Origin: Halioglobus maricola
GTDB taxonomy: Bacteria; Pseudomonadota; Gammaproteobacteria; Pseudomonadales; Halieaceae
Assembly (NCBI RefSeq): GCF_009388985.1
Contig: NZ_CP036422.1
Span: 2,308,501-2,372,500 of the forward strand
Direction of reading: 5' to 3'
Length of the DNA: 64,000 nucleotides
A program made the position numbers and the translations under genes. Under the pieces are notes generated by a model. It did not search any database. It was not told the DNA's origin and saw nothing but the letters and a program-made list of their open reading frames with translations. Positions 9,904-20,354 of this stretch are shown here, piece after piece. The stretch's first letter is position 1; each line of letters begins with the position of its first letter.

Positions 9904-12762
9904 TTAATTTTCCCAGGGCGTTTCGGGCGCCAGGGCTTTGTTGATAAATGCTTCCAGTTGTTCCAGATGCAGGGCCATGTAGCCCGCCGCAGGTGATGCA
10001 GAACTGTCCCGACCGACGTAATGCAGGTAAACACCCTGCTTGTGCTTGAACAGGGCTCGGCGCATATGGTGCTGACTGGAATACCAGGCACCCTGGTTCA
10101 TCGGCTCTTCCTGACACCACACGGCGTCCGAAATATTGGGGTACTGCGCCAGAATCTCAACGAGGTCATCCTCGGGGAACGGATACAGCTGCTCAATTCG
10201 GAGGATCGCGATATTGTCGATGTCGCGCTCGCGACGGGCCGCACGCAAGTCGTAGTAGACCTTGCCGCTACACATAATAACGCGCTCGACCTTGGACTTA
10301 TCCAGTTCATCCGTCTCGTCCAGGACGTTAAAGAATTTCCCTTCGGCCAACTCCTCGACAGTGGAAATCGCCTCTTTGTGACGCAACAAACTCTTGGGTG
10401 ACATCACGATCAGCGGCTTGCGCAGCGGGCGAATCGCCTGACGTCGCAGCATGTGGAACACCTGAGCCGGAGTGGTGGGTACGCAGACCTGGATATTGTG
10501 CTCGGCACACAACTGCAGGAAACGTTCGAGGCGCGCAGAGGAATGCTCGGGGCCCTGCCCTTCATACCCGTGGGGAAGCAACATGGTCAGGCCGCAAAGG
10601 CGTTGCCACTTGTGCTCACCCGAGGTGATGAACTGGTCTATGACCACCTGGGCGCCATTGGCGAAATCGCCGAACTGGGCTTCCCAGACAACCAAGCCCT
10701 TGGGCATGGTGGTGGAGTAGCCGTATTCAAAGGCGAGTACCGCTTCTTCCGAGAGCAGCGAATCGTAGATGACGAACGGCGCTTGTTCCTCGCTGATATG
10801 CTGTAGAGGGACGTGGCAGCTCTCGTCTTTCTGGTTGTGCAGCACCGCATGACGATGTGAGAACGTGCCCCGGCCGACATCCTGGCCGGTGAGGCGCACT
10901 GGGTAGCCCTCTTCCAACAGCGTCGCGTAGGCCATGGTCTCCGCGAAGCCCCAGTTGATAGGCGTCGCACCAGCGGCCATCTTACGGCGGTCCTCGATAA
11001 TTTTATTCACGGTACGCTGTATCGGGAAATTATCGGGGGCCATGTTGAGGTCATTACCCAAGGTCCGCAACTTCTGGATATCGACGGTCGTATCGGCTTC
11101 GTCCGTCCAGTTGTGGCCAATATAGGGGGACCAGTCGACAAACAATGTTTTGTTCGGCTCCGAGACCAGGCTGCTGACCAGTGGCTCACCGCGGTCAATA
11201 GAGTCGCGGAAACCGTTCACCAGATAATCGTCCTGATCTTTGGTCAGAACGCCCTGGCCGATCAATTTGGCGGCGTACAGATCGCGGGTTGTCTTGTGCT
11301 TGCGAATCGTCTGGTACATCAGCGGCTGAGTCACGGAGGGCTCGTCGGCCTCATTGTGCCCCCGGCGGCGATAGCAAATCAGGTCGATGACGACGTCTTT
11401 CTGGAATTCGGTACGGTAATCCACCGCGAGTTGGGTGACGAACAAAACAGCTTCAGGATCGTCTGCGTTGACATGGAAAATTGGCGCCTGGACCATCTTC
11501 GCTACATCGGTGCAGTACTCGGTAGAACGCGCGTCCTCACGCTTGTTGGTGGTAAAGCCCACCTGGTTGTTCAACACGATATGGATGGTGCCGCCAGTCT
11601 TGTAGGCGCGGGTCTGGGACATCTGGAATGTCTCCATCACTACGCCCTGACCAGCGAATGCGGCGTCCCCGTGGATCACGATCGGCACAACCTTGTCACC
11701 GTCGGTGTCTTGGCGGCGCTCCTGGCGCGCGCGCACACTCCCCTCAACGACCGGAGAGACGATCTCCAGGTGGGAGGGATTGAAAGCCAGTGCCAGGTGA
11801 ATTTCACCGCCCGGCGTCATCACATTGGAAGAGAAGCCCTGGTGGTACTTCACGTCGCCGGAACTATCGTATTCGACTTTGCCCTCGAACTCGTCGAACA
11901 GGTCAGCCGGGTTTTTACCGAAGGTATTGACCAGCACGTTGAGGCGGCCACGGTGAGCCATGCCAATCACGATTTCCTTCACGCCATAGCTACCCGAACG
12001 CTGCACCATTTCTGCCAGCATCGGAATAAGGCTCTCGCCACCTTCCAGGCCAAAACGTTTTGTCCCCGGATACTTGGAACCGAGCGATTTCTCCAGTCCC
12101 TCGGCCTTGATAAGGCGGCGGAGCAAGGTCAACTGAATATCCTTGCTGAAGTCCGGTGCGCTGCGCACCGACTCCATACGCGTCATGATCCAATGGCGCT
12201 CATCGGTATTCACAATGTGCATGAATTCTGCGCCAATCGACTTGCAATAGGTGCGCTCCAGGGCGTCGTGTATCTCACCTAGCGTGGCGTCCGCTTTGCC
12301 GATGTGAAGGCTACCGGTCTGAAAGACTGTGTCGTAGTCCGCCTGGGACAATTCGTGGAAAGACAATTCCAGGTCGCGAACATGTTCGCGCTCAGCGATA
12401 CCCAGCGGATCAAGCTCCGCTTTCTGGTGCCCGCGTTGGCGATAAGCGGAGATAAGTTGAACTACACGGACCTGTTTGCGCTCGTATTCAGTGGCCTGGG
12501 AATCGTGCTGTACGGTCGCCTCAGTGCGCACCCGCATCTTGCTGATCTGGGCAAATCGGTCTCGCACCACCGAATGGGGAATATCCTCAATATGGGCGCT
12601 ATCTGTTTCGACCCTCGGTAGTTTGTCGAAGTATTCGCGCCACTGCTCAGGCACGCCGTTCGGGTCCTTGAGGTAGGACTCGTACAGATCTTCGACATAG
12701 GTGGCGTTGCCACCAGCAATATGAGAACTCCGCCACAGGAGTTCCATTGAGCTTTCTTGCAT
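9904..12762 (-). CDS. sucA: 2-oxoglutarate dehydrogenase E1 component
   Basis: SucA is the thiamine-diphosphate-dependent E1 that decarboxylates 2-oxoglutarate and succinylates the lipoyl arm of SucB. The 952-residue length fits. The N-terminal segment ([20 protein letters not shown]) and the catalytic-core motifs [38 protein letters not shown] and [12 protein letters not shown] are all visible. The start at 12762 aligns with the typical MQ-S start. A 206-nt gap separates it from sdhB, so sucA could have an extra promoter, although an sdh-suc read-through transcript is expected from other gammaproteobacteria. Confidence 0.97.
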   Translation of the reverse strand: MQESSMELLWRSSHIAGGNATYVEDLYESYLKDPNGVPEQWREYFDKLPRVETDSAHIEDIPHSVVRDRFAQISKMRVRTEATVQHDSQATEYERKQVRVVQLISAYRQRGHQKAELDPLGIAEREHVRDLELSFHELSQADYDTVFQTGSLHIGKADATLGEIHDALERTYCKSIGAEFMHIVNTDERHWIMTRMESVRSAPDFSKDIQLTLLRRLIKAEGLEKSLGSKYPGTKRFGLEGGESLIPMLAEMVQRSGSYGVKEIVIGMAHRGRLNVLVNTFGKNPADLFDEFEGKVEYDSSGDVKYHQGFSSNVMTPGGEIHLALAFNPSHLEIVSPVVEGSVRARQERRQDTDGDKVVPIVIHGDAAFAGQGVVMETFQMSQTRAYKTGGTIHIVLNNQVGFTTNKREDARSTEYCTDVAKMVQAPIFHVNADDPEAVLFVTQLAVDYRTEFQKDVVIDLICYRRRGHNEADEPSVTQPLMYQTIRKHKTTRDLYAAKLIGQGVLTKDQDDYLVNGFRDSIDRGEPLVSSLVSEPNKTLFVDWSPYIGHNWTDEADTTVDIQKLRTLGNDLNMAPDNFPIQRTVNKIIEDRRKMAAGATPINWGFAETMAYATLLEEGYPVRLTGQDVGRGTFSHRHAVLHNQKDESCHVPLQHISEEQAPFVIYDSLLSEEAVLAFEYGYSTTMPKGLVVWEAQFGDFANGAQVVIDQFITSGEHKWQRLCGLTMLLPHGYEGQGPEHSSARLERFLQLCAEHNIQVCVPTTPAQVFHMLRRQAIRPLRKPLIVMSPKSLLRHKEAISTVEELAEGKFFNVLDETDELDKSKVERVIMCSGKVYYDLRAARRERDIDNIAILRIEQLYPFPEDDLVEILAQYPNISDAVWCQEEPMNQGAWYSSQHHMRRALFKHKQGVYLHYVGRDSSASPAAGYMALHLEQLEAFINKALAPETPWEN

Positions 12763-12927
12763 TACAGCCCTTCCGGAATGGAGGTTGAGCGCCCTTCATT
12801 GGGCGGATAAATCCAGAGTTTAGCAGTCGCTGGACCGCAGTGCCGATAAGACCTTGGTCCAGCCGCTGTAAAGCGCCTGCCGCCAAATACTGACGACAAG
12901 AGCAAAAATTAAAATGCGCTGCTTTTC

Positions 12928-12957
12928 AACAGCTTAAAGGGAAAACCTCAAGCTGTT
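12928..12957 (-). repeat. inverted repeat between sdhB and sucA
   Basis: aacagctt (12928-12935) pairs with aagctgtt (12950-12957), with further possible pairing inside the loop. It starts 12 nt after the sdhB stop. No T run follows on either strand, so I read it as a possible processing or attenuation hairpin, not a clear terminator. Confidence 0.45.
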
Positions 12958-12968
12958 CCGCGGAAACA

Positions 12969-13673
12969 TCAGGTGGCGCGGGAAAGTAGCATGTTGCGAA
13001 TGTGACCAATAGCCCGTGTCGGGTTCAAGCCTTTCGGACACACGTTTACGCAATTCTGGATGCCGTGGCAGCGGAATACGCTGAACGGATCGTCCAGTTT
13101 AGCGAGGCGCTCGTCCGTCGCAAGGTCACGGCTGTCAGCCAGGAAGCGGTACGCCTGCAGCAGGCCAGATGGGCCAATGAAGCGGTCAGGGTTCCACCAG
13201 AACGAAGGGCAAGCTGTGGAACAACAGGCACACAGGATGCACTCGTAAAGGCCGTCGAGTTTCTCGCGGTCTTCAGGCGTTTGCAGGCGCTCGATTGCGG
13301 GCGCCGGCGTGTCGTTGAGCAGATAGGGCTGAACCTTCTCGTATTGAGCGTAGAACATGGTCATATCCACAACCAGGTCCCGAACCACCGGCAAGCCCGG
13401 CAGCGGGCGAATCACCAGCTTGTTTTTGTCCACTGCTTCTGAGAGCGCAGTAATACAAGCCAGGCCATTCTTCCCGTTCATATTCAGGCCATCAGACCCA
13501 CATACGCCCTCGCGACAGGAGCGGCGATAGGCCACGGTCGTGTCCTGCGCCTTGATCAGCTCCAGTACGTCCAGCACCATCAGGTCTTTACCGCCAGTAT
13601 CGACCTGAAAGTCCTGCATTGAAGGCTCGCTGTCCGTTTCGGGGTTATAGCGATAAATACTCACTTGCAACAT
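12969..13673 (-). CDS. sdhB: succinate dehydrogenase iron-sulfur subunit
   Basis: SdhB passes electrons from the SdhA flavin to ubiquinone through three iron-sulfur centres. The [2Fe-2S] ligands are in SCREGVCGSDG, followed by the ferredoxin-like CILCACCSTACPSFWW and CHGIQNCVNVCPKGLNP for the [4Fe-4S] and [3Fe-4S] clusters. The length of 234 residues is standard. It follows sdhA after a 12-nt gap and completes the four-subunit complex II. Confidence 0.97.
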   Translation of the reverse strand: MLQVSIYRYNPETDSEPSMQDFQVDTGGKDLMVLDVLELIKAQDTTVAYRRSCREGVCGSDGLNMNGKNGLACITALSEAVDKNKLVIRPLPGLPVVRDLVVDMTMFYAQYEKVQPYLLNDTPAPAIERLQTPEDREKLDGLYECILCACCSTACPSFWWNPDRFIGPSGLLQAYRFLADSRDLATDERLAKLDDPFSVFRCHGIQNCVNVCPKGLNPTRAIGHIRNMLLSRAT

Positions 13674-13685
13674 TCGTTCAGCCCC

Positions 13686-15458
13686 TTAGTAAGTCCGAAT
13701 CTTCGGTTGGAAGGTGTCTACAGTTTTCGGCTCAAAGTTCACAGCACGCTTGCCCACGCTCTTGTCGCCAGGGAAGTACATGGAGTGACACAGCCAGTTC
13801 TCATCGTCACGATCTTCGAAATCTTCGCGGGCGTGAGCCCCTCGGCTTTCTTTACGCTCTTCTGCGGTGATCGCGGTCGCTTCGGCCACCTCGAACAGAT
13901 TGTGCAGTTCAAGGGCTTCGATACGAGCGGTGTTATACGCCTGGCTCTTGTCTTCAAGCGAGGCATTCTCAATGCGCCCGCGCAAATCTGCGAGCTTCTT
14001 GATGCCTTCCTGCATGAACTCACCGTTGCGGAACACACCGAAGTGGTTCTGCATGGTGTTTTGCAGCTCTTTGCGCAAGTCGGCCACTTTCTCGCCGCCG
14101 GTAGAATTGTTGAGCTTGTCCAGACGGGACATAGCCTGCTCGACGTCTGAATCGGAAGCGTCACGCATGTCGATACCGTCGCGCAAAGCACCTTCGATGT
14201 ACTGACCAGAGGCACGGCCAAACACCACCAGATCGAGCAAGGAGTTACCGCCGAGGCGATTGGCGCCGTGTACCGACACACAGGCTACTTCACCACAGGC
14301 GTACAAGCCCGGAATGATCTGGTCATTGCCATTGGCATCCACCGTCAAAGCCTGACCGTGAACGTTGGTGGGAATACCGCCCATCATGTAGTGACAGGTG
14401 GGCACCACGGGCACGGGCTCTTTAACCGGATCTGCGTGAGCGAAGGTACGGGACAGCTCGCAAATACCGGGCAGACGGCTCTCGAGAACCTCTTCACCCA
14501 GGTGGTCTAGCTTCAGGTAAACGTGATCGCCATCCGGGCCACAGCCGCGGCCGTCGAGTATCTCGAGCACCATTGAACGGGCCACAACATCGCGACCCGC
14601 AAGGTCCTTGGCGTTTGGCGCGTAACGCTCCATAAAGCGCTCGCCGTCCTTATTCACCAGGTACCCGCCTTCACCGCGACAACCTTCTGTGACCAACACG
14701 CCCGCGCCGGCAATGCCGGTGGGGTGGAACTGCCACATTTCGATATCCTGCACCGGGAAGCCCGCACGCAGTGCCATACCGATACCGTCGCCAGTATTGA
14801 TGTGGGCATTCGTCGTAGAAGCATAGATTCGCCCTGCTCCGCCGGTAGCGAATACAGTGGCCTTGGATTTAACATAAACCGTTTCGCCTGTTTCCATGCA
14901 GATAGCAATAACACCGACGACGGCACCGTCCTGATTCTTGACGATGTCGGTGGCGTACCACTCGTTGAAGAACACTGTATTGTTCTTCATGTTGCCCTGG
15001 TACAGGGTGTGCAGGAGCGCGTGACCGGTACGGTCGGCTGCTGCACAGGTACGGGCAGCCTGGCCGCCCTCACCGAAATTCTTGGACTGGCCGCCGAAGG
15101 GGCGCTGATAGATGCGGCCTTCTTCGGTGCGCGAGAATGGCAACCCCATGTGCTCAAGCTCAAACACCGCCTGGGGGCCTTCGCTGCACATATATTCGAT
15201 CGCGTCCTGATCGCCAATATAGTCCGACCCCTTTACGGTGTCGTACATGTGCCAGCGCCAATCGTCATTGGGATCGTCAGAGGCAATAGCGCAGGTGATG
15301 CCGCCCTGGGCAGAAACCGTGTGCGACCGAGTGGGGAAAACCTTGGAGATTACAGCAGTCTTGTAGCCGGACTGGGCCAACTGCAGTGCGGCGCGCATTC
15401 CTGCGCCACCGCCGCCGACGATAACGCCGTCAAATGAAATAGTACGAATTCCGGACAT
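13686..15458 (-). CDS. sdhA: succinate dehydrogenase flavoprotein subunit
   Basis: SdhA oxidises succinate to fumarate with covalent FAD. The dinucleotide-binding [11 protein letters not shown] is near residue 16, the flavinylated histidine is in [10 protein letters not shown], and the active-site segments [21 protein letters not shown] and GRDVVARSM are intact. The 590-residue length matches the family. It lies on the cytoplasmic face of the inner membrane with SdhB, anchored by SdhC and SdhD encoded just upstream (6-nt gap). Confidence 0.98.
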   Translation of the reverse strand: MSGIRTISFDGVIVGGGGAGMRAALQLAQSGYKTAVISKVFPTRSHTVSAQGGITCAIASDDPNDDWRWHMYDTVKGSDYIGDQDAIEYMCSEGPQAVFELEHMGLPFSRTEEGRIYQRPFGGQSKNFGEGGQAARTCAAADRTGHALLHTLYQGNMKNNTVFFNEWYATDIVKNQDGAVVGVIAICMETGETVYVKSKATVFATGGAGRIYASTTNAHINTGDGIGMALRAGFPVQDIEMWQFHPTGIAGAGVLVTEGCRGEGGYLVNKDGERFMERYAPNAKDLAGRDVVARSMVLEILDGRGCGPDGDHVYLKLDHLGEEVLESRLPGICELSRTFAHADPVKEPVPVVPTCHYMMGGIPTNVHGQALTVDANGNDQIIPGLYACGEVACVSVHGANRLGGNSLLDLVVFGRASGQYIEGALRDGIDMRDASDSDVEQAMSRLDKLNNSTGGEKVADLRKELQNTMQNHFGVFRNGEFMQEGIKKLADLRGRIENASLEDKSQAYNTARIEALELHNLFEVAEATAITAEERKESRGAHAREDFEDRDDENWLCHSMYFPGDKSVGKRAVNFEPKTVDTFQPKIRTY

Positions 15459-15464
15459 AATGTT

Positions 15465-15830
15465 TTAACCCCAGAGGATCTGGACGCCCCAGATCACATA
15501 AACAAAGATCACCAGGCTGCAGGCGATTTGGAACGCCACGCGTATGAAGTTGCCATTCTTACCCATCATCCGCTCGGTCATGTAGTCGGTGCTGACTGCC
15601 CACATGCCAATCCAGGCGTGCGCTGCCAGTGACAGAATGGCCAGCAACGTAAAGACGCGCATGCCGGTAGATTCAAAGCTCGCCTTCCAGCTCATATAGT
15701 CGACACCGCCCATAAGGGTGCAGCCAATACAGATGAAGTACGCGAGAAGGATAACGCCGCTGACCCGCTGTACGAGCCAATCGGACAGGCCTGAGCGGCC
15801 AAAACTGGTTACAGACCTTACCATATCCAT
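15465..15830 (-). CDS. sdhD: succinate dehydrogenase membrane anchor subunit
   Basis: A 121-residue protein with three hydrophobic helices (around 21-40, 55-75 and 95-118). The motif AHAWIGMWAVSTDYM near the second helix supplies the expected haem-b and quinone-site residues (His in AHAWIG, Asp-Tyr later). With SdhC it forms the membrane anchor and ubiquinone site of complex II. Its start overlaps the sdhC stop region by 13 nt, a usual arrangement. Confidence 0.93.
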   Translation of the reverse strand: MDMVRSVTSFGRSGLSDWLVQRVSGVILLAYFICIGCTLMGGVDYMSWKASFESTGMRVFTLLAILSLAAHAWIGMWAVSTDYMTERMMGKNGNFIRVAFQIACSLVIFVYVIWGVQILWG

Positions 15831-16204
15831 GCACCTGCAATAAGAATCAGAACAACGGAGAGTGCTATAACGATGCGAGCGCCCAGGACGCCTCCTTCCA
15901 TCGATTCACCGATACCGAAATCCATAATGACGTGCTTGATGCCCGCCAATGAGTGATAGATCAATGCGGCGACAACGCCCCAGATAATCAGTTTGGCTAT
16001 GACGCTGTCGAGACACTCCTGAACCTGGGCGAAACCTTCGGGACCAGAGAGTGACTGATCGAAGAGCCAGAGCAAGATGCCGACACCGACGAATAAAGCT
16101 ACGCCGGTTGCGCGGTGTGTAATGGACGCCCATGCGGTAATGGGAAGCCGCATAGTACCGATGTCCAGGTTAACGGGACGATTGTCTTTCACATTGGATA
16201 CCAT
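15818..16204 (-). CDS. sdhC: succinate dehydrogenase cytochrome b556 subunit
   Basis: The 128-residue SdhC has the family N-terminus (RPVNLDIGTMRLPITAWASITHRATGVAL), including the conserved Ser/Arg region for quinone binding, and three membrane helices. The YHSLAGIKHVIMDFG motif contains the haem-ligand histidine. It is the first gene of the sdh-suc block. A good sigma70 promoter lies about 90 nt upstream in the gap shared with gltA. Confidence 0.95.
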   Translation of the reverse strand: MVSNVKDNRPVNLDIGTMRLPITAWASITHRATGVALFVGVGILLWLFDQSLSGPEGFAQVQECLDSVIAKLIIWGVVAALIYHSLAGIKHVIMDFGIGESMEGGVLGARIVIALSVVLILIAGAWIW

Positions 16205-16291
16205 CGTTGCGCCGTGAGGCGGTTAAAAGGACGGCGTGGAGCCTATTCTCGCAGCAAACCCATCGTTGGGGAGCTTACCAAAACGCGCGAA

Positions 16292-16320
16292 ATTATAAGG
16301 ACTTAGCGCGCTAATTACAA
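16292..16320 (-). promoter_or_regulatory. sigma70 promoter of sdhCDAB-suc with internal palindrome
   Basis: On the minus strand TTGTAA, a 17-nt spacer and a perfect TATAAT precede sdhC by about 90 nt. The spacer contains the perfect 12-bp palindrome TTAGCGCGCTAA (16303-16314). Another perfect palindrome, AGAACCGGTTCT, lies just upstream of the -35 at 16325-16336. Either could be an operator; the binding proteins are unknown. Confidence 0.75.
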
Positions 16321-16324
16321 ATTT

Positions 16325-16336
16325 AGAACCGGTTCT
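16325..16336. promoter_or_regulatory. 12-bp perfect palindrome upstream of the sdh promoter
   Basis: AGAACCGGTTCT is self-complementary and sits 5 nt upstream of the predicted sdh -35 hexamer, between the divergent sdhC and gltA promoters. The position suits an activator or repressor site; no factor can be assigned from this window. Confidence 0.4.
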
Positions 16337-16443
16337 GTCGCAATTACTTGATTTGCAGCAATCTGCAGCGATCTCCCGAAATCTCGTTTGCCGATTTTAC
16401 GCTCTATCTGGGCGCACGATAGGCGACTTTAGGCTAAGGTCGA

Positions 16444-16471
16444 TTGACAAAAATGGCGGAATCTCTATAGT
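16444..16471 (+). promoter_or_regulatory. sigma70 promoter of gltA
   Basis: A perfect TTGACA at 16444-16449 and TATAGT at 16466-16471, spaced by 16 nt, lie 37 nt before the gltA start. It diverges from the sdh promoter about 125 nt away, so the roughly 300-nt intergenic region holds control elements for both halves of the TCA block. Confidence 0.85.
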
Positions 16472-16508
16472 GGGCCACCCCACTGAGATATCAACGCAGG
16501 ACCCTTCT

Positions 16509-17798
16509 ATGAGCGACAAAAAAGCCACCCTTACGATCGATGGAATGGACGAGGCAGTGGAATTGCCTATCTACTCCGGGACCATTGGGCCGGACGTTGT
16601 CGACGTGGGTAGCCTCACCGGCAAAGGCATGTTCACGTACGACCCTGGCTTTGTTTCTACTGCATCTTGCGAATCCCAGATCACCTACATCGACGGTGGC
16701 AAAGGTGTTCTGCTCCACCGCGGCTACCCCATTGAGCAGTTGGCCGAACACTCTGACTACCTGGAAACCTGTTACTTGCTGCTCTATGGAGAGCTGCCCA
16801 ACAAGGAACAGAAAGAGGCTTTCGTCGATACCGTCACCAACCACACCATGGTTCATGAACAGCTGGTGCATTTCTTCAACGGCTTCCGTCGCGACTCTCA
16901 CCCCATGGCCATCATGTGCGGCGTAGTCGGTGCCCTCTCCGCCTTCTATCATGACTCGCTGGATATTTCCGATGAGCACAGCCGCCAGGTAGCCGCATTT
17001 CGCCTGATTGCTAAAATGCCCACCATCGCTGCCATGAGCTACAAGTTCTCCATCGGCCAGCCCTTTATGTACCCAGACAACAACATGAGCTACGCAGAGA
17101 ACTTCCTGCACATGATGTTTGGCGTACCCTGTGAAAAGAGCAATATCAGCCCCGTGCTGGCCAATGCGATGGACAAGATCTTCCTGCTCCACGCGGATCA
17201 CGAGCAGAATGCTTCCACCTCAACCGTTCGTCTGGCAGGCTCCTCCGGTGCTAACCCCTTCGCCTGTATCGCCGCGGGTATCGCCGCACTGTGGGGCCCC
17301 TCCCACGGTGGTGCAAACGAAGCTGTGCTGAATATGCTCGAAGAGATCGGTGATGAATCCCGCATCGACGAGTTTGTTGCGAGAGCCAAGGACAAGAGCG
17401 ATCCATTCCGCCTGATGGGCTTTGGCCACCGCGTCTACAAGAATTTCGACCCTCGCGCCAAGGTCATGAAGCAGGCGGCAGACGAAGTACTGGCTGAACT
17501 CGGCCTGGAAGATGACCCCCTGCTGAAGATTGCCAAGCGCCTGGAACAGATCGCCCTGGAAGACCCCTACTTCGTAGAGAAGAAGCTCTACCCCAATGTC
17601 GACTTCTACTCAGGCATCATCCTCAAGGCTATCGGCATCCCCACCAGTATGTTCACCGTGATTTTCGCCGTGGGCCGCACGATTGGCTGGATCGCCCACT
17701 GGCACGAGATGATCAGTGGCAGCTACCGTATCGGCCGCCCTCGTCAGCTGTACACCGGCCACGACAAGCGTGACTTTGTCTCACTCGACGATCGCTAA
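16509..17798 (+). CDS. gltA: citrate synthase (type II, hexameric kind)
   Basis: GltA condenses acetyl-CoA and oxaloacetate to citrate. The 429-residue length and N-terminal beta domain ([12 protein letters not shown]) match the Gram-negative allosteric class. Catalytic residues are visible in [12 protein letters not shown], in [16 protein letters not shown], and in the aspartate of VDFYSG. I start at the ATG at 16509; the frame is open upstream for 52 codons, but that stretch contains the promoter and is not enzyme-like. It is transcribed away from sdhC and ends in its own terminator. Confidence 0.97.
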   Translation: MSDKKATLTIDGMDEAVELPIYSGTIGPDVVDVGSLTGKGMFTYDPGFVSTASCESQITYIDGGKGVLLHRGYPIEQLAEHSDYLETCYLLLYGELPNKEQKEAFVDTVTNHTMVHEQLVHFFNGFRRDSHPMAIMCGVVGALSAFYHDSLDISDEHSRQVAAFRLIAKMPTIAAMSYKFSIGQPFMYPDNNMSYAENFLHMMFGVPCEKSNISPVLANAMDKIFLLHADHEQNASTSTVRLAGSSGANPFACIAAGIAALWGPSHGGANEAVLNMLEEIGDESRIDEFVARAKDKSDPFRLMGFGHRVYKNFDPRAKVMKQAADEVLAELGLEDDPLLKIAKRLEQIALEDPYFVEKKLYPNVDFYSGIILKAIGIPTSMFTVIFAVGRTIGWIAHWHEMISGSYRIGRPRQLYTGHDKRDFVSLDDR

Positions 17799-17816
17799 GC
17801 GGTGATATCACCACGG

Positions 17817-17841
17817 AAAAGGCCGCTTTGCGGCCTTTTTT
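17817..17841 (+). terminator. intrinsic terminator of gltA
   Basis: A 9-bp stem (aaaaggccg / cggcctttt) with a 5-nt loop, followed by further T residues, begins 19 nt after the gltA stop. It is a standard factor-independent terminator and isolates gltA from the next plus-strand gene. Confidence 0.9.
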
Positions 17842-17886
17842 GATAGTACACTACTGCAAGAACAAGACTTCCAGGAAAGCGCTCCC

Positions 17887-19008
17887 ATGACCGACATTGT
17901 CATCAGTGGCACCGGCCTCTACACCCCGCAAGAATCAATCAGCAATGAAGAACTTGTTGAGTCATTCAACGCCTACGTCGAGGCCTTTAACGCCGAGAAC
18001 ATGGCGGCCATTGAAGCGGGCGAACTTGCGCCGTTACAGCCGTCCTCCGCCGAATTTATCAACAAGGCGTCCGGCATCGAATCACGTTACGTGATGAACA
18101 AATCCGGCATTCTCGACCCCGAACGCATGGTGCCGTCGTTGCCCGACCGCCCCAATGAAGAACAGTCTATCCAGTGTGAAATGGCTGTCGGCGCCGCAAG
18201 AAACGCCATGGAGCAAGCCGGTAAAACCGCAGCAGATATTGATGCCGTCATCGTAGCCGCTTCCAATATGCAGCGCGCCTACCCCGCCATGGCTGTGGAA
18301 ATTCAGGACGCCCTGGGTATCAAAGGTTTTGGCTTTGACATGAATGTTGCCTGTTCTTCCGCGACCTTCGGCATCCAGCAGGCCAAGGACATGGTGGCCT
18401 CCGGCAGTGCCAGCTGTGTGCTGATGCTGAATCCGGAGATCTGTACCGGCCACCTGAATTTCCGCGACCGTGACTCCCACTTTATTTTTGGCGACGTCTG
18501 TACTGCCGTCATCGTCGAGCGCGCAGATCAAGCGACCGGCCAGGAGCAATTCCTGATTGTGGACAGCGTATTGCAAACCATGTATTCCAATAACATCCGC
18601 AACAACTTCGGCTTCCTCAATCGCGGTGACGAATCAGGCATAGGCGAAGATGACAAACTGTTTGTACAAGAGGGCCGCAAGGTTTTCAAAGAAGTGTGCC
18701 CGGCAGTGGCAAACCAGATCAGTGGTCAGTTAGAGAAGTTGAGCATCCCCGCAGCCAGTTTGAAGCGCATGTGGCTCCACCAGGCCAACCTGAGCATGAA
18801 CCAACTGATTTCGAAACGGGTGCTCGGTCGCGAGGCGGCGCCTGAAGAGGCGCCTACGATTCTCAATGAATACGCCAACACCAGCTCTGCTGGCTCAGTC
18901 ATTGCGTTCCACAAGCATCGCGATGATTTCGCCAGCGGCGACCTCGGCGTACTCTGCTCCTTCGGAGCCGGCTACTCGATCGGCAGCGTGGTTTTAAAGA
19001 AACGCTAG
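17887..19008 (+). CDS. beta-ketoacyl-ACP synthase III-like (thiolase-fold) enzyme
   Basis: A 373-residue KAS III-type enzyme, about 55 residues longer than FabH. The Cys-His-Asn triad is intact: Cys156 in [12 protein letters not shown], His298 in LHQANLSMN and Asn331 in EYANTSSAG. Extra sequence lies mostly near the N-terminus (around 25-80). That variant form is known from pseudomonads, where relatives such as PA3286 elongate medium-chain acyl-CoA from beta-oxidation; I infer a similar role (acyl-CoA plus malonyl-ACP condensation) without proof. AGGAAAG precedes the start. It is a single gene between the gltA terminator and the convergent hisC. Confidence 0.82.
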   Translation: MTDIVISGTGLYTPQESISNEELVESFNAYVEAFNAENMAAIEAGELAPLQPSSAEFINKASGIESRYVMNKSGILDPERMVPSLPDRPNEEQSIQCEMAVGAARNAMEQAGKTAADIDAVIVAASNMQRAYPAMAVEIQDALGIKGFGFDMNVACSSATFGIQQAKDMVASGSASCVLMLNPEICTGHLNFRDRDSHFIFGDVCTAVIVERADQATGQEQFLIVDSVLQTMYSNNIRNNFGFLNRGDESGIGEDDKLFVQEGRKVFKEVCPAVANQISGQLEKLSIPAASLKRMWLHQANLSMNQLISKRVLGREAAPEEAPTILNEYANTSSAGSVIAFHKHRDDFASGDLGVLCSFGAGYSIGSVVLKKR

Positions 19009-19025
19009 GGCCTGCTGCAGGCGCC

Positions 19026-20081
19026 CTACAGCACGTCCTCCAGTACACTCAGAAGTTCGTCCATCTCCGCATCAGTTCCGATACTGATGCGCAAATACTG
19101 GCTGATCAGGGGCTTATCGAAGTAACGCACGATAACCCCCCGCTGCCGCAATTCAGCAAAGATCTCAGCGGCGTCACGCCCAGGATGCCGCGCGAACACA
19201 AAATTCGCCGATGACGGCAACACCTCAAATCCCAGCAAAGACAGCTCATGGCTGGTGCGCTCGCGCGTGGCAATCACTTTCTGGCAACAGTTCTGGAACC
19301 AGGCCTCATCCTGCAGCGACGCAAGCGTCGCGCGCTGCGCCACAATATCCATGGGATAGGAATTGAACGAGTCTTTCACCCTCACCAGCCCTTCTATCAA
19401 TTCGGCCGGACCGAATGCCACCCCTACCCGCATACCTGCCAGCGAGCGAGACTTTGAGAAGGTCTGCACAACCAGCAAATTGTCGTGGTCCGAAATCAGG
19501 GCGGTTGCTGATTCGCCGCCAAAGTCGATGTATGCCTCGTCGATAACGACAACCGAATCCGGGTGGGTCTCCAGCAGCCGGGCAATATCGGCTTTCGCCA
19601 ACAGGACGCCTGTTGGCGCATTCGGATTGGGGATCAGAATACCGCTATTAGCCATACTGTAGGCATCGACATCAATCGTGAAATCGCCCCGCAGAGGCAC
19701 GCGCTCGTAGGCTATCTGGTACAGCTCACTCCACACCGGATAAAAGCTGTAGCTGATCTCTGGAAACAATAGCGGCTTGTCGTGTTTGAGCAGGGCCTGG
19801 AAGGTGTGTGCCAGCACCTCATCTGAACCATTGCCCAGAAAAACCTGGTCGGAACCGAGGCCCTCCCGATCGGCGAACGCTTCTCTCAAAGCGCTGGAAT
19901 CGGGGTCAGGGTAACGTTTCAGTTCGTCGGGGCTAATCGAGGCAATAGCGTCCAGTACCGCCGGCGAAGGGCCGTAGGGATTCTCATTGGTGTTGAGTTT
20001 AACCAGCCGCGTTCCTTGCGGTTGCTCGCCGGGAACATAGGGGGTCAGCTGCCGGGCCAGGTCACTCCAATAACGGCTCAT
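19026..20081 (-). CDS. hisC: histidinol-phosphate aminotransferase
   Basis: A PLP-dependent class I/II aminotransferase of 351 residues acting in histidine biosynthesis (imidazole-acetol-phosphate plus glutamate). [12 protein letters not shown] is at 29-40, the PLP-ring region NPNAPTG at 152-158, DEAYIDF at 181-187, and the Schiff-base lysine is Lys210 in [14 protein letters not shown]. Related enzymes can act on tyrosine or phenylalanine, and no other his genes are nearby, so the precise specificity is inferred. It converges on the KAS III-like gene and lies downstream of the tRNA-Glu terminator. Confidence 0.88.
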   Translation of the reverse strand: MSRYWSDLARQLTPYVPGEQPQGTRLVKLNTNENPYGPSPAVLDAIASISPDELKRYPDPDSSALREAFADREGLGSDQVFLGNGSDEVLAHTFQALLKHDKPLLFPEISYSFYPVWSELYQIAYERVPLRGDFTIDVDAYSMANSGILIPNPNAPTGVLLAKADIARLLETHPDSVVVIDEAYIDFGGESATALISDHDNLLVVQTFSKSRSLAGMRVGVAFGPAELIEGLVRVKDSFNSYPMDIVAQRATLASLQDEAWFQNCCQKVIATRERTSHELSLLGFEVLPSSANFVFARHPGRDAAEIFAELRQRGVIVRYFDKPLISQYLRISIGTDAEMDELLSVLEDVL

Positions 20082-20132
20082 ACTGCGAGGGTCTCAATGG
20101 CAAAAGATGCAGTTTATCGGAGTAGAAAAAGA

Positions 20133-20160
20133 AAAGCCCGGCTCTTTCGAGCCGGGCTTT
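20133..20160 (-). terminator. terminator of tRNA-Glu
   Basis: A 12-bp perfect stem (aaagcccggctc / gagccgggcttt) with loop tttc lies just beyond the tRNA 3' end. On the minus strand the stem is followed by a T-rich tail (ttctttttc). Confidence 0.88.
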
Positions 20161-20165
20161 GATGT

Positions 20166-20241
20166 TGGTATCCCGTAGGGGGTTCGAACCCCTGTTACCG
20201 CCGTGAAAGGGCAGTGTCCTGGACCACTAGACGAACGGGAC
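20166..20241 (-). tRNA. tRNA-Glu (UUC anticodon)
   Basis: A 76-nt cloverleaf on the minus strand, with an acceptor stem GTCCCGT/ACGGGAT, a D-arm starting CGTCTAGTGG, the anticodon loop CTTTCAC (UUC) on a 5-bp stem, and a T-arm with GGTTCGAACC. The 3' CCA is encoded. The sequence is very close to the usual gammaproteobacterial tRNA-Glu. It is a single gene with its own promoter and terminator, not in an rRNA operon here. Confidence 0.97.
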
Positions 20242-20270
20242 AATGTGCTGGCCTCAACCAGACGACGCGC

Positions 20271-20298
20271 ATTATAAGCAACAGAGAACGCATTGCAA
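20271..20298 (-). promoter_or_regulatory. sigma70 promoter of tRNA-Glu
   Basis: TTGCAA, a 16-nt spacer and a perfect TATAAT are followed by a GC-rich discriminator (gcgcgtc) about 30 nt before the tRNA 5' end. GC-rich discriminators are typical of stable-RNA promoters under stringent control. Confidence 0.85.
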
Positions 20299-20354
20299 GA
20301 CTTGAAGCGCCATTTTGGCGTAAAAAGCTTACAGTGGCTATTTCCTGAACAACT

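Noticed and set aside
9888..10091. Upstream extension of sucB into the sucA coding sequence
   Set aside because: The added residues are unlike any E2; the ATG at 9887 has a good ribosome site and opens the lipoyl domain.
11113..12282. Open frame of 389 codons on the plus strand
   Set aside because: It lies fully antisense to sucA, whose catalytic motifs are intact; the translation is His/Leu/Val-rich mirror sequence without family features.
14724..15437. Open frame of 237 codons on the plus strand
   Set aside because: Antisense to sdhA with no start context or recognisable domain.
20166..20241. tRNA-Glu considered as an integration site for a mobile element
   Set aside because: No integrase, no direct repeat of the tRNA 3' end, and flanking genes are core-type on both sides.
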